Shown here: one piece after another, positions 45,464 to 55,400 of the stretch
How the letters are laid out: the number at the start of each line of letters is the position of its first letter
How positions within the stretch are numbered: the stretch's first letter is position 1
From: Agarophyton chilense
Lineage: Eukaryota > Rhodophyta > Florideophyceae > Gracilariales > Gracilariaceae
Assembly (NCBI GenBank): GCA_030374765.1
Contig: JARGXX010000100.1
Span: forward strand, 682,001 to 746,000
Reading direction: 5' to 3'
DNA: 64,000 bases
Made by a program: the position numbers and the translations under genes
The notes under the pieces: generated by a model
What the model saw: only the letters and a program-made list of their open reading frames with translations
What the model was told of the DNA's origin: nothing
Databases searched by the model: none

Positions 45464-48400
45464 AGCCGTAGTTCTTTTTTGTAGACTTGGTCTCGGCCAT
45501 GTCTTCAAACGCGATGTTGAGTCGACCATTGTAAAGAGTAAGCTGTAAGGCATCAGTTAAAGGGCTATCCTTTTTCGTTAGCGCATCGGACAGGTTGATT
45601 TTGCCAGGGATCCAAGTGATCTTATCAACGTTTCCGACTTGAAACTCAAATCTGATAGACGCGACATCTCCACGAATTGAACGATCTACAGAGTTCCGTT
45701 GCGTAGATAGGGACGTAAACAAATCTTTTGAGTCCACACACAGGTGAACATGTACATCTACGTTGAGCACCTCAGAATAGGCATGCGCTATACATTTGGC
45801 CTCATCAATAGCCTCAGCTGAGGCAAGTATCTCTGCTGCAGGCACACTCTTCACTGGTCTCTTTGATTTGTGAGAAATCCAAGATATTGGGTGGTATATA
45901 GAGTTGTTTGCCAACTCGACAACAAGGAGACCGGTAAAAACACCTAGTTGACCATTCTCATCTCTCTTGGACGCATCAGCAAAGACCAGTACTGAGAGCT
46001 CATACTGCGCATTATCCATTGGGCGGGGGTAGTTGATCCTAGTACCAAGCTTCTTGAGCTTGCGAGCAATATTTTGTTGCTCTATCAGATGACAAACTCT
46101 GCTTTCCGGTGATTTCTGCTGCAGATATGACGCATAGAAAGAACAGAACGGGGAAGCAGCCGTGCCTATCCAGCCCAGTGAGCTATTGGTAGAAGCAAAG
46201 TAAGACTTCTCAATTTCATTGAGTGGTTGGTCAAACTCCTTACGACGAGTACGAGATAAGGGGTATTCGGTTAAGGCGTTTAGCTTGTCATCAGAATTGG
46301 TTGAAACGGTAAGATCGTCCTCCTGGACTGTGTTGATGCCGAAGAATCTCAGTCGACCGGGTCCATTTGAAACAGTGCCAAGCTTGAACGATTCATTAAA
46401 TCTCTCAAAAAAGAGCTTAGCACATTCCCCAATACCAGCAGCTTTGATATCATCAACAATCTTAGCTACAATGAGCACCAACTTCCCGTCTTCAATCTTG
46501 TAGAACAGTTGCGGAACTTGTTGACATTGGGTCAATCCGAGATCAAAGAAGCACTTATCAGACTGCACTTGCCATTTTGCGTTAGCATTGACTAAGCCAT
46601 ACGCAGCAGTTAGTAATAGCCAAAGGTGCGTAGACCTCATTCGACTTTCCTTGGGTGGCTTCACATACACATCACGACTAGCAGTGCCAGTCTGCAAAAA
46701 AGCCGCTTTAACGTCTGCTTTGTAAAGCTTCCAGCCAAACAAAGATGCGATAGACTCAACAATGCGGAGACCAGTTGGTGGACATGTCGTACAATCAGAT
46801 GTAAGTACTTTCTTCAAGTCATCTTCATTTCCATGTGGTGCAATCCGTGCCTTCAGTTTGAGAGTAGAGTCATCGTTCTGTTTGACCTTGTATAAAACGT
46901 GACTGTTGATAACATTTGCGCCGTGCGGCACGTCACTGCTAGGAACGGGACGGACAGTCTTCAGAAAAGTCTCCTCTTCGATCCTATACGATTTCACAAG
47001 CGGAAACTGTTCAAATCCTTGTGCTTGGTGTCGCATAAAGGTTTTGTTCCCAAAGTGATCCAGCATTCGTTGCAGCTCAGTGGGTTCTTGGTCTATGTTC
47101 GTGACAGAGGATGAATTTGCAGTAACATGTGTACCTTCATACTGCCATTTTTCGTCGTCTAGGTTGAGGCGTTCTTTGTCACCATCATCATAAAGGACAG
47201 TAACACAGCCGTCACGATGCATCGTCTTCACAGTTCCACTGTAGTGCAAATTATCATCTGGCCAGTACACCATCACGCGATCACCACGATTAAGTGAACA
47301 TGCATCTGGGTTCTCATGAGGATTGGCATTGGTATGCTCATCAGAAAAGTCTGCATCTTCATGAGTCGCACTCGACCGTCCTGAGGAAGCATTGCCATTG
47401 TCAACTTTTTTCCCATCATCCTTCTTTGTGGAAGGAGACATATCATCAATGGCATCATCGACAGCATCAATTGCCGATTGCACAGTGCTTGCAAAAGACT
47501 CTTCAGGTAGTGCTATGCGGATGTCTTCGAATGCAACAGTAGCACGTTTTCCTCCTTTCGCGGGTATGAGAACAGTACGAGCACTTGAGTCAACAGCCAA
47601 CACAATCTTGGGTGTAGACCATTTTCCTTTCTTTCCCATCCCAGTACTAGAGTAGACCTCAATCATATCGCCAGTTGCGACTTGAAGTTCGATTGTAGAC
47701 TTAGACTTTAGTATGAGCGACAATTTGCGCTTCGCTTGAAGTCTATTGTGTGCATCTACGACTTCATTGGGCATTGAACAGATAGGTCCATCGGTCAGGG
47801 GCTTCGTAAAACCTTTGGCAAGCTCAAATGACGACATCACATCGTTTCCGTATAGATCATTAGAAATAAAAACAGCACGCAGAGCTTGAAGTTCCGGAGA
47901 TTTTTGAGGTTCAGCTGTGCAGAGCTTAAGAAAAATGCTGCGTATTACGCCATGCTTGCTCTCGAGAGGGTTCTTACTGTGTCGACGTGGAGGTACAGGA
48001 CGAAATGAGATGTTGTGTTCATCGAGGAACTTACGAAATTCGCCCTTCCCGAAGGCATCATCGCCCTGTACGGAGGCAGGTAGCCAGAAATGTGAAGTCC
48101 AACAGGCTTCAAAGCCAATTACTGCCTGATTCAGAGAGGTAGAACTGACTATAAATGCAGCAGAAAACCTTGTTGCGACGTCCATACAGTGAAACAAACA
48201 GACAGACTCGAGGTAGAAATGGTCAACGCAGACGATGTCATTAAATTCACGCGACATGGATGATATGGACACCTTCCGGTTAGGTTGTGACGGGGCAGTC
48301 GCGCGACATGAGACACAGTTCTGTATCATCTGTGAAACATAGTCTGACACAGCATCGCTCCATAGTCCGTTACGTTCCAAGAGTATTTTCATATCAGTCA

Positions 48401-49955
48401 GGTTAGCATGACCGCAGACATGCTTATGCACTTTGTCCACAATGGCCTTGACTTGACTCCATGGTCGGTCTTTCGACAGGTTGCCATTGAGGCAAGAGAG
48501 AGCGGATGTGTTACATGTCTCATTACAGAAGCTTGACATAGGGAGGTAACTCAAGAAGCCTTGGTTGATCATTGTAAATTGGTCAGTCATGCCATCAGCA
48601 TGAAACTGCAAAGCATTGCAGGTGATATGGAGAATGTTTGATTGCTTCGTTACATTCTTCCCGATGACCCATTGACTAGAGCCATCCAGTACGAGATGGC
48701 GAATGAGCACTTTTCGTCCGCTGTCAGATACAGCAGGAATCACAGCAGATCCAAGAATAGAGCGAGGAGCACTAGAATGGTCACCGATGCCGTACTGCCA
48801 GTGCGTGTGCCCGTTAAGTGACACCGGAATAGGTTCCATCTCAGATCCGACATCATGTCCAATGTGAACTGACAACAGACGAAGCTCAACATTGCCAATG
48901 GCAGAGTACGGGGCACCGTCATCTACGAGTGGCCCAATAGCCTCGTCGTCAAGAGAGTCACATGATCCATTAGTCTCATTTGTCGAACAGTTGTTGCTTG
49001 ACAACACGGCCATATTAAAAGAAACAGTCTTTCCTTTGCCGTTTGCATTGTTATTACCGGAGCTTGATGAGCCGTCACCAGATCCAATTGACGAACTAAA
49101 CTCAGCAGCAGTATCATAACACTTCACTCCAGGTTTCAACGAACCATCAGGGTTGTGGCTGTCCTTCCAGTGTCCAAATTTATTACAGGTGTGAAAAGGA
49201 TGACGTTTCAGTGCAGCATTTGAAGGACGACGAAAACCACTACTACGGCCACGTCTGGAGTGAGTCGTAGTACTTGCAGCACTGGCAGATAATGCCGCAC
49301 TAGAAGTGGTAGTGGAGGCCTTCTCACACTGTTTCACGACAGAAGCAAGTTGCTTGTACGTCACCGCTATTAGGTAATCATCATTGGAAGATTGGTCCGA
49401 GAACACAGTTCCATGAGGAGCAGCAGCTGCAAATGAAGAGATTCGTTGAGAGTGTTCGATGCTTGCGTTGCTCAAAAGCATTAAGGCAGTTATGCATTGG
49501 GGAAGTCTGGTAGTACTTGACAAAGAGTTGAATTTCGTAACTGCGGCAGAAAAACGGGTTTCGAAGGTCTTCAACGACTCATTCTGTGAGCGACGGGTAT
49601 TCAATAGAGAGTTAAATCCATCAAATGCTTCACTAATAACTGATAAAAAGTCACGTTGATAAACTGCATCAACGATCAATTTGACACCATCTTCGCTCTT
49701 CAGCTGCTCGTTCGTCAGTTCAGCAATAAGGTCTGCAGCTTGACCATAAAGCTGTGACTTGAGCACGATAGCTTGAATTTGAGGGGGAAGCTTGTTTGAG
49801 CTGGTGTCTGGAAGAGAATCATGGTATTTTTTCCAATCATACACGGCGGTCTTAAACCTTTCTTGGTTTCCTTTGCCGTCTGTCCACGGTGGACTTTTCG
49901 AGTCCCAAGCAAACCGTGGGCGGGTTGGTAGCGAATTAGTAGGGACTGGGCCCAT
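45462..49955 (-). CDS. Copia C2 Gag-Pol polyprotein
   Basis: About 1497 codons in one frame from ATG 49953-49955. This is the only nearby Met (the next comes about 155 residues later), so the start is secure. Domains by residue: gag helices 30-200; Cys/His box near 250 (HTCNKFGHW); protease near 335-345 (VDDGAPYSAIG); integrase zinc region 500-550 (HKHVCGHAN, then CVSC); integrase core 570-665 (VCVDHF, QGDDAFGKGEF, NPLESKHG); a Tudor-like domain 891-937 (GDRVMVYWPDDN, then VLYDDGDKERL); reverse transcriptase 1005-1190 (YKADVKAAFLQ; catalytic KIVDDIKAAG near 1166); RNase H from about 1320 (VFADASKRDE). Integrase before RT is the Copia order. Gag and Pol share one frame, so a Gag excess must arise by splicing or processing, as in Drosophila copia. 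Confidence 0.95.
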   Translation of the reverse strand: MGPVPTNSLPTRPRFAWDSKSPPWTDGKGNQERFKTAVYDWKKYHDSLPDTSSNKLPPQIQAIVLKSQLYGQAADLIAELTNEQLKSEDGVKLIVDAVYQRDFLSVISEAFDGFNSLLNTRRSQNESLKTFETRFSAAVTKFNSLSSTTRLPQCITALMLLSNASIEHSQRISSFAAAAPHGTVFSDQSSNDDYLIAVTYKQLASVVKQCEKASTTTSSAALSASAASTTTHSRRGRSSGFRRPSNAALKRHPFHTCNKFGHWKDSHNPDGSLKPGVKCYDTAAEFSSSIGSGDGSSSSGNNNANGKGKTVSFNMAVLSSNNCSTNETNGSCDSLDDEAIGPLVDDGAPYSAIGNVELRLLSVHIGHDVGSEMEPIPVSLNGHTHWQYGIGDHSSAPRSILGSAVIPAVSDSGRKVLIRHLVLDGSSQWVIGKNVTKQSNILHITCNALQFHADGMTDQFTMINQGFLSYLPMSSFCNETCNTSALSCLNGNLSKDRPWSQVKAIVDKVHKHVCGHANLTDMKILLERNGLWSDAVSDYVSQMIQNCVSCRATAPSQPNRKVSISSMSREFNDIVCVDHFYLESVCLFHCMDVATRFSAAFIVSSTSLNQAVIGFEACWTSHFWLPASVQGDDAFGKGEFRKFLDEHNISFRPVPPRRHSKNPLESKHGVIRSIFLKLCTAEPQKSPELQALRAVFISNDLYGNDVMSSFELAKGFTKPLTDGPICSMPNEVVDAHNRLQAKRKLSLILKSKSTIELQVATGDMIEVYSSTGMGKKGKWSTPKIVLAVDSSARTVLIPAKGGKRATVAFEDIRIALPEESFASTVQSAIDAVDDAIDDMSPSTKKDDGKKVDNGNASSGRSSATHEDADFSDEHTNANPHENPDACSLNRGDRVMVYWPDDNLHYSGTVKTMHRDGCVTVLYDDGDKERLNLDDEKWQYEGTHVTANSSSVTNIDQEPTELQRMLDHFGNKTFMRHQAQGFEQFPLVKSYRIEEETFLKTVRPVPSSDVPHGANVINSHVLYKVKQNDDSTLKLKARIAPHGNEDDLKKVLTSDCTTCPPTGLRIVESIASLFGWKLYKADVKAAFLQTGTASRDVYVKPPKESRMRSTHLWLLLTAAYGLVNANAKWQVQSDKCFFDLGLTQCQQVPQLFYKIEDGKLVLIVAKIVDDIKAAGIGECAKLFFERFNESFKLGTVSNGPGRLRFFGINTVQEDDLTVSTNSDDKLNALTEYPLSRTRRKEFDQPLNEIEKSYFASTNSSLGWIGTAASPFCSFYASYLQQKSPESRVCHLIEQQNIARKLKKLGTRINYPRPMDNAQYELSVLVFADASKRDENGQLGVFTGLLVVELANNSIYHPISWISHKSKRPVKSVPAAEILASAEAIDEAKCIAHAYSEVLNVDVHVHLCVDSKDLFTSLSTQRNSVDRSIRGDVASIRFEFQVGNVDKITWIPGKINLSDALTKKDSPLTDALQLTLYNGRLNIAFEDMAETKSTKKNYG

Positions 49956-49958
49956 AAC
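49946..49958 (-). promoter_or_regulatory. Primer-binding site of C2, containing the start codon
   Basis: On the minus strand GTTATGGGCCCAG follows the 5' LTR without a gap. It is complementary to the anticodon arm of initiator tRNA-Met, as in Drosophila copia and in C1 of this window (8464-8477). The ATG in it (complement of the CAU anticodon) is the first codon of the polyprotein. Confidence 0.9.
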
Positions 49959-50242
49959 TAACAATGGTTAGTGTGACACAGGAGAAACTTCAAAGAACTG
50001 AGGCTGAACACAGAAAGTCAATGTAACTCAGGCGCAAGTCCTGACTTCAATTTACAAGCAGCTACCTACAGAGTAGACTTATATAGTCCTCAAAGCTGAG
50101 GTTAGACAAAAGTACATACATTACAAACAACATATAAAATACAAACTGCATGGCAACCATTCACGTGATATGAATCTGGCAAAGTCACAACCATTCAAAT
50201 CTTATGACTCAGAATATCCGTGTTGGTCAAACATCATCAATA
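49959..50242 (-). repeat. 5' LTR of C2
   Basis: 284 bp, nearly identical to 45162-45447. Its outer TSD copy is AAAGC at 50243-50247. It should hold the promoter of C2; TATATAG-like sequence occurs in its middle (about 50080). Confidence 0.93.
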
Positions 50243-50247
50243 AAAGC

Positions 50248-51560
50248 TCTGTTCATTCATATGTGAGATCCAAGCCAGTGAAGTTCGGGATAAGATTTGA
50301 TGTCGTGGCTTCTCGGCGTTATGCGTACATCAACGCTCAGTGGAACGATGGATTTAGGAATCATACTGGGATGGCATCTACGGTTTCGTACACTACGCTT
50401 TTCAAAACGTTACGAGGTGTCCTTGAAAGAAAACTGGACAAGAAATGTATCGATATCAAAAGTACTTTTGCACTGTGATATGTAGATTTGAATCATCAAT
50501 GCCAACCGCAGATAGAAGGAAGGAGAAAGCGGCTGGTGGTGATGGAAAACTTCTACAAACGGTATTGCTTGCTGTGCAGCTCCATCGGATGATTGATGAC
50601 TCAATGAGGGTGATAGAGACGGTTCGGATGAACAACCTTGACAAGGTCAATCGTTTGGTGGTGAGGGAGGCTGTACAGCTTGAAGCAAAGCCCTCGTGGT
50701 TCTTTGGTTTTGTGTGAGGCTTTTGACAAATTAGAAGGTAGGGGCATTGATGCAGTGGTATCAACCGACTCGGGATATGTTGTGTTCAAAGACCGAAAAA
50801 ATAGCGTTCTACACGAACTACTTGGCCTTTACACCTCTCAAAAGAGTTTTGGAGTCCTGCTCTTATCCTATTGAATACTTGCATAAACTGGTTCCGTTCC
50901 AGCGGTGATGTTGACGTGTCGCGATTCGCGCTCGTCGCACGTGAAGCAACAGTTTGGACACCAACAGAAGTTCCGCGCTGTGGCGGATGCCCCCAGACTC
51001 TTTGGCAGAGTCTGGTATTCTTTATTATATAGTAGTCTGTGGTGCTCCAGTACCAGCTCGTGGGTTGCGCTTCTGGGTTTTCTATGATGCGTGCGCTGCG
51101 TAGGTGTCGCTGTAGTCCAGCAGCTGTCTACTTCGAAGTCCTACGCAGTCCAAACGCCCGCATCTCAATCCAGACTACAGTCCACTCTGGGCTGCAGTTG
51201 CGCTATTTCATCCCAGTTCCACAGCACCCTGCTTTGGGATGCACCTACGCATCCCAGGTGTGCTCGTGGGTGTTCAACAGGTGAATGAGATAAGAAGGTT
51301 TGCATCGAACGGTATTGCTGGTTCCTGCAATCATTGTCGCCTATAATATGTTCATAAACGGGGTGGATAGCTTTGACCAGCTGCGGTCAACCAATCGTAT
51401 AATGCGCAAAGAACAACGTGTTCTAATGAGCTTTTTTTATTTCTTATGAATGCAAGTATTCTAAACGCCTACGCAGTTATGAAGACAGTGCATGATGAAA
51501 TGAACTCTTTCAACGGGCACGAATCCAAACGAAGAGTAGCAGAGCAATTTGTCACATGTT
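50248..51560 (+). pseudogene. PiggyBac-like transposase, right piece
   Basis: Continuation of the transposase after C2. Visible motifs in several frames: YVRSKPVKFGIRFDVVA near 50260-50310 (PiggyBac KP-x-K-x-GIK), VMENFYKRYCLL near 50550 (position of the first catalytic Asp, here Glu), GYVVFKDRKNSVL near 50780, VPAIIVAYNMFINGVDSFDQLRS near 51330-51390 (the YN-x-x-M-GGVD-x-x-DQ signature with the last catalytic Asp), and an FFYFL plus NAY stretch near 51430-51470. At least three frame changes or stops make it a pseudogene. No terminal inverted repeats or TTAA ends were found. About 300 bp around 50990-51290 fits no PiggyBac sequence and may be a later insert. Confidence 0.72.
50993..51015. repeat. 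9-bp perfect hairpin
   Basis: CCAGACTCT, a 5-base loop, then AGAGTCTGG. It begins the GC-richer 300-bp stretch inside the PiggyBac remnant that has several further self-complementary words (for example around CTACGCATC near 51245). Confidence 0.6.
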
Positions 51561-51766
51561 TTTGAAATTCAAACGCGCCTGACAGGCAGTACGGTCCAAC
51601 ATACCGTCATCACAAGAAAGTACAAATGTACCAGCAATCACTCATGTTATTCTAGAAACAGACGGCAAGAATCAATCGCAATGTTACTAATGCCAGGTCT
51701 TGTTGAACGATAAGAAATAACGAATATCTATCTACGCATGTTCAGCGTGTTCACATGCGTTTCATG
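51561..51766. other. Short spacer right of the PiggyBac remnant
   Basis: No frame of note. The right end of the transposon should lie in or near this stretch, but no inverted repeat end was recognised. Confidence 0.3.
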
Positions 51767-52369
51767 TCAATTGCTGCAAATTATACCACAACACGGAAAC
51801 GCTCCACTACGATCGTCCGGATGTGTACAATGCCATACGGTCAGCTCTTCTCCAGAAAAGAGCACGGCGCCATCGTAATCCAATGACGAAGTCATCAACG
51901 ACTCTGAAGAGTGGCCGCTATCGTACAAAAAATAAGGTAGAACGTTAGTGGTTCTTAGATCCCATGTATGAATCTGAGGGGTGGGGCCATTTAGCACGAA
52001 CAAATGCCACCACACAGAGAGGTATTTGAATCCTTCGACGCATCCCGAGATATCCATGGCGTTCGAACGTGCAATGACGATATGCCCGTTTGCGAATTAT
52101 TTAATTCTTTCTTTCACTTGAGAACGCTTCCACATCTCCTACTTCTGTCTTCTCCAAAAGTATAGGTCCCAGTTCCTTCCAGTACCAAGACGTGTCCCCA
52201 CAATCAACACACGTTATAGACTCGCACAGAGTATGCCAGTCATGGTCAATATTAAAGTCTGTACCAATGGCACTCGCGCTGTGCCTGGAGCTTCCATTTG
52301 ACCTCGTTTTTCCACCATCTGGCCAACAAGCTGTATATATTCTCCACGTTAGACGGAAGGCTTCAAGAC
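51767..52369 (-). pseudogene. Fragment of a possible WD-repeat gene, cut by an LTR
   Basis: Two neighbouring minus-strand frames (52101 up to the LTR edge, and 51767-52057) read like host coding sequence. The second has a WD40-like pattern: IHTWDLRT, then DYDGAVLFSGEELTVW. The first is rich in Trp, Cys and His (CVDCGDTSWYW). They lie in different frames 44 bases apart, so an intron or a frame change separates them. The upstream end is lost at 52370, where the LTR of G4a begins. The WD40 idea rests on one repeat-like stretch and is tentative. Confidence 0.35.
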
Positions 52370-52815
52370 TGTAACTCAAGGATTGGTAGGTCAGCTTACT
52401 GGTCTCAACCCGACGTAGTGATGTACAGCGGGTCTTTACGTTCGTAATCTTGATGGCGGCACTTCCAAAGTACTCGGTGCAAAGAACTGGCGCATAATGC
52501 GTAGTCATACATGTCAGAGCTACGGAAACAATGGTTTGAAGACCAATTGGTAAAACTAATGTACCAAAAAGAGTAATTCAGTATCCTAACGGTGCCGACT
52601 TTACTTTTAGGAAAAACCGTCACTCAAGGCAAGTAAATAGAAATGGAGAGGCTTATGGATCTCCCTGACACTGTAGTGCTAATCTATTACACTAATTAAA
52701 ATAAAAAGATTATCTAAATGAGCCCAGCCCAGGTTGGCCAGTCGATTTGGCGTATGTAAGATACCTCAGAACTCGGAGACTTACAGGACTCAACCGTAAT
52801 CGTTGCTCCTTCACA
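52370..52815 (-). repeat. 3' LTR of G4a
   Basis: 446 bp, TGTAACTCAAGG...CTCCTTCACA on the plus strand. It has the same length as the LTRs at 57104 and 15048 but is clearly more diverged from both. The outer flank is AAGAC; the partner copy is not in the window. Confidence 0.88.
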
Positions 52816-53219
52816 TATCATCGTCCTAAGGATTCGACGGTCACGGCGAAAACCAGATTGACTCATGATTAACTGGGGAGACGTGAGCGCTTAGTCACTT
52901 CCATTACTCTTGGACGCGACGGGACATCGCGTTGTCATCACCTGCCGGGATGCAAAGAGGCGTGACCTGACCATTAGCGCCGGGTAGGCAATTATTTTGC
53001 CTAAGGACTGAAACTCAAGCACGCCGTGAGCGCTGGGCATTGATGAATCGCCGGCGTATTACTCGTGTCGCGTTGCCGAGATAGTCCATTAGAGTTTTCT
53101 CCCCTGACGGTCATTGGGGCCTTTCTTAGTCTCCGTTCTTCCTTTGGCGACCCTTTGCGCCTAGCCCACCGGAGCTTCCGTCTTTAAGTCCGCTTGGGTC
53201 AATTCCTTCATATCCTCTT

Positions 53220-55335
53220 CCCACCGTGATACTTTTCCGTTGGTCGTGCGCGATTCCGAACTCGCATTATATGCCTGTCAGATACGCTTTTCTCCCTCCG
53301 GACTTTGTCGCTTCCGTCGGTTTTCCTATCCATTTCCCCGGCGGACCAGACAGTGGACAGCGGCACCATGGCTTCGAAAAACAAAGCGGGGAGCCTTTCG
53401 GGATACAAAGTGGCTTATGTGCGCTCCGGAGACCGCTATGACCATACCATCTGATGAAACACGTGGGAAATGCGTCATGCCATTCTTATGTCTTCTGTGA
53501 AATAATACCAAAGGATCTGTCATGTGTATCTCAACGCCCGGAGGTTCGCTTAGATTCCCCATTTCTGGACGGGCAGTAAGAACGCGCACAGCTGTCGTGA
53601 TATAACCGATGGTTGCATTGTCATTTGGATCCAGGTTCGGCGACGCGCTGACGCACCTTCATCCAAGTGGACATGCCGTACGTCGGCTGCGAGGAGGAAG
53701 CCGAACACCAGTTCAGGGTGAACAAACATTTTTCGGATCTATACGCGATCTTCATCTCGCCTCATGTAAGATTTCCTCCGGCGGGTCACAACCTCTTGGC
53801 GCTCATGTGCTTCCGTCCGCCGTATGACCGCCTGTTTTGGATGTCCAATAGGTTCCAATGGAACGAGATGCTGGAGCCCGATGGTCGTTTACGTCATTCC
53901 CTGAAGTTCTTCTTCTGCTGGCGCCAGGTGGAGTTTCAAGACATGGGCGCAGACAAACGTCCTCCATTTTATCTCTCTCTGCTCCGTGTGGATTAGAACC
54001 AGAGGGCCATGTACTGGCGTGTCTCGCCGCTCGTTTTGGTTCCCACATCGTCCGTGGTGGCGTAACATTCATCCCAACTCATGAGCGACGACAAGGACCG
54101 AAGGTCTTGGTTGTCCTGGCAGGAAATTTTTTGTTGAGATTGGCGTGATTTCTCTAATAGCCTTTCTGGGCAGAGCGAAGTACGACGTCCGTGGCAATGT
54201 CTATTAAAATGATTGGAGGGTGTGGCACGACGAGAACATACCCGGTCGTCGAGGTCGTCTAGTTCCGCTCCTGGACATCATGATCCGTTTCCTAAGGAAT
54301 CTGGGCATCCAGAATATCGTTCGTGAGACCCAGTTCGCCGTCAAGGAGACCGAGGCCCTTTTTGACCATGTCCTACAGATGGAGGGGGGCCAGACTCCCG
54401 GGTTCCTTTGGTATGACCACGATACCGACTCCTTCACGCTGATTCCGCTACATTCACAGGATAGGGATGACAATCGTGCCTATCCCGCGAAGCCTATGAG
54501 GAATCAACCATCGTACATTTCGAGGCGTCATTTGCCTGACTATAACCCTAAAACCAATCGTTTCGATTTCGTGTGCTTCGAGCCTGATGTGGAAGCCACG
54601 CCGTTGGTTCCAGCTGGTATTTCCGATGGAGAATCCTTCGGTGAAAATCCCTTCGTCCTACCCATAGAGGGTGTCAATCCTTCGGTCGAGTCCGCTGTTG
54701 TGTTTCCGACCTGTTCCCCCTCTCCAGCTCTTCTGGGAGCTGCTTCTCAGGATGAGCTGTCATATGAGCCGCCCATCGCCCAAGTGGACATCCCTACTGG
54801 GGAGGTTACTGTCGAATCCGAAAGTCCTGTAGGTGAGGCGCTATTTCAGACGTCCACTGGGGGTGTCGACATCGCTCCGTCCTCTCCTTTGCCGCATTTT
54901 CCTGCTTCAGTCACGGCTGCAGCCGCGGATCTCCGTCATGTCTGCCGTGCCGTTGGTATTACTGCCTCGATGGACATTGCGACAGTCCTGAGAAAAGCTT
55001 GCTCCTGGGCCCATCGTTCGACGCGCTACGCACCGGTTGTGTAACAGGGTCAGGATCAGAAGACGGCTGTGGTCAATCTCTTGCATAAGAATGCACAAAT
55101 GATGTCCCAGAGAATAACAGCGGACTTGGATGCCCGGTATGGTCTAAATTTGAGCGAGCGGGAGGCTTTCGATGGTGAAAATAGTTTCTCAGGTGAATCT
55201 CCGCCGAAGAAGCGTGCTCGGCTCGCTGGAGCCGGTCCTATTTGTACAGTAGGCTTTTCGGGTGACTTAAGTCCCGGTTTCGCTTCTGCATGTTCCAATG
55301 AGGGCGACGGAGTTACTCCTGCGCTGCTTGAGTGA
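53220..55335 (+). pseudogene. Antisense reading region of G4a
   Basis: Plus-strand frames (for example 54220-55044, 274 codons) run opposite to pol, between the 3' LTR and the end of pol. They match the frames at 57961-60012 in G4b along the length, including the motif TPGFLWY and a Lys/Arg-rich PPKKRAR stretch near the end. No domain is recognised. Part of a fossil, with several breaks. Confidence 0.75.
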
Positions 55336-55400
55336 GTCCTGTCGTTGTTCGGAGCGCTTTTGCGAACCTAGAGGTCACGGCGAGGGCTGTTAGGACTCTG

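Larger units (their letters stand above)
45157..50247 (-). mobile_element. Young, whole-looking Ty1/Copia element C2
   Basis: The element spans 45162-50242: two LTRs of 286 and 284 bp (differing by only about two changes), one uninterrupted polyprotein frame, a primer-binding site and a polypurine tract. It is flanked by AAAGC at 45157-45161 and 50243-50247, a perfect 5-bp target duplication. Near-identical LTRs mean a recent insertion. No break is visible, so it looks whole. It landed in a PiggyBac-like transposase. The total of 5.1 kb is compact for a Copia element because almost no untranslated sequence separates LTRs and coding region. Confidence 0.95.

Noticed and set aside
48892-49119. 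Plus-strand frames inside C2
   Set aside because: Antisense shadows of the uninterrupted Copia polyprotein, without motifs of their own; unlike G4 they lie within pol/gag coding sequence.
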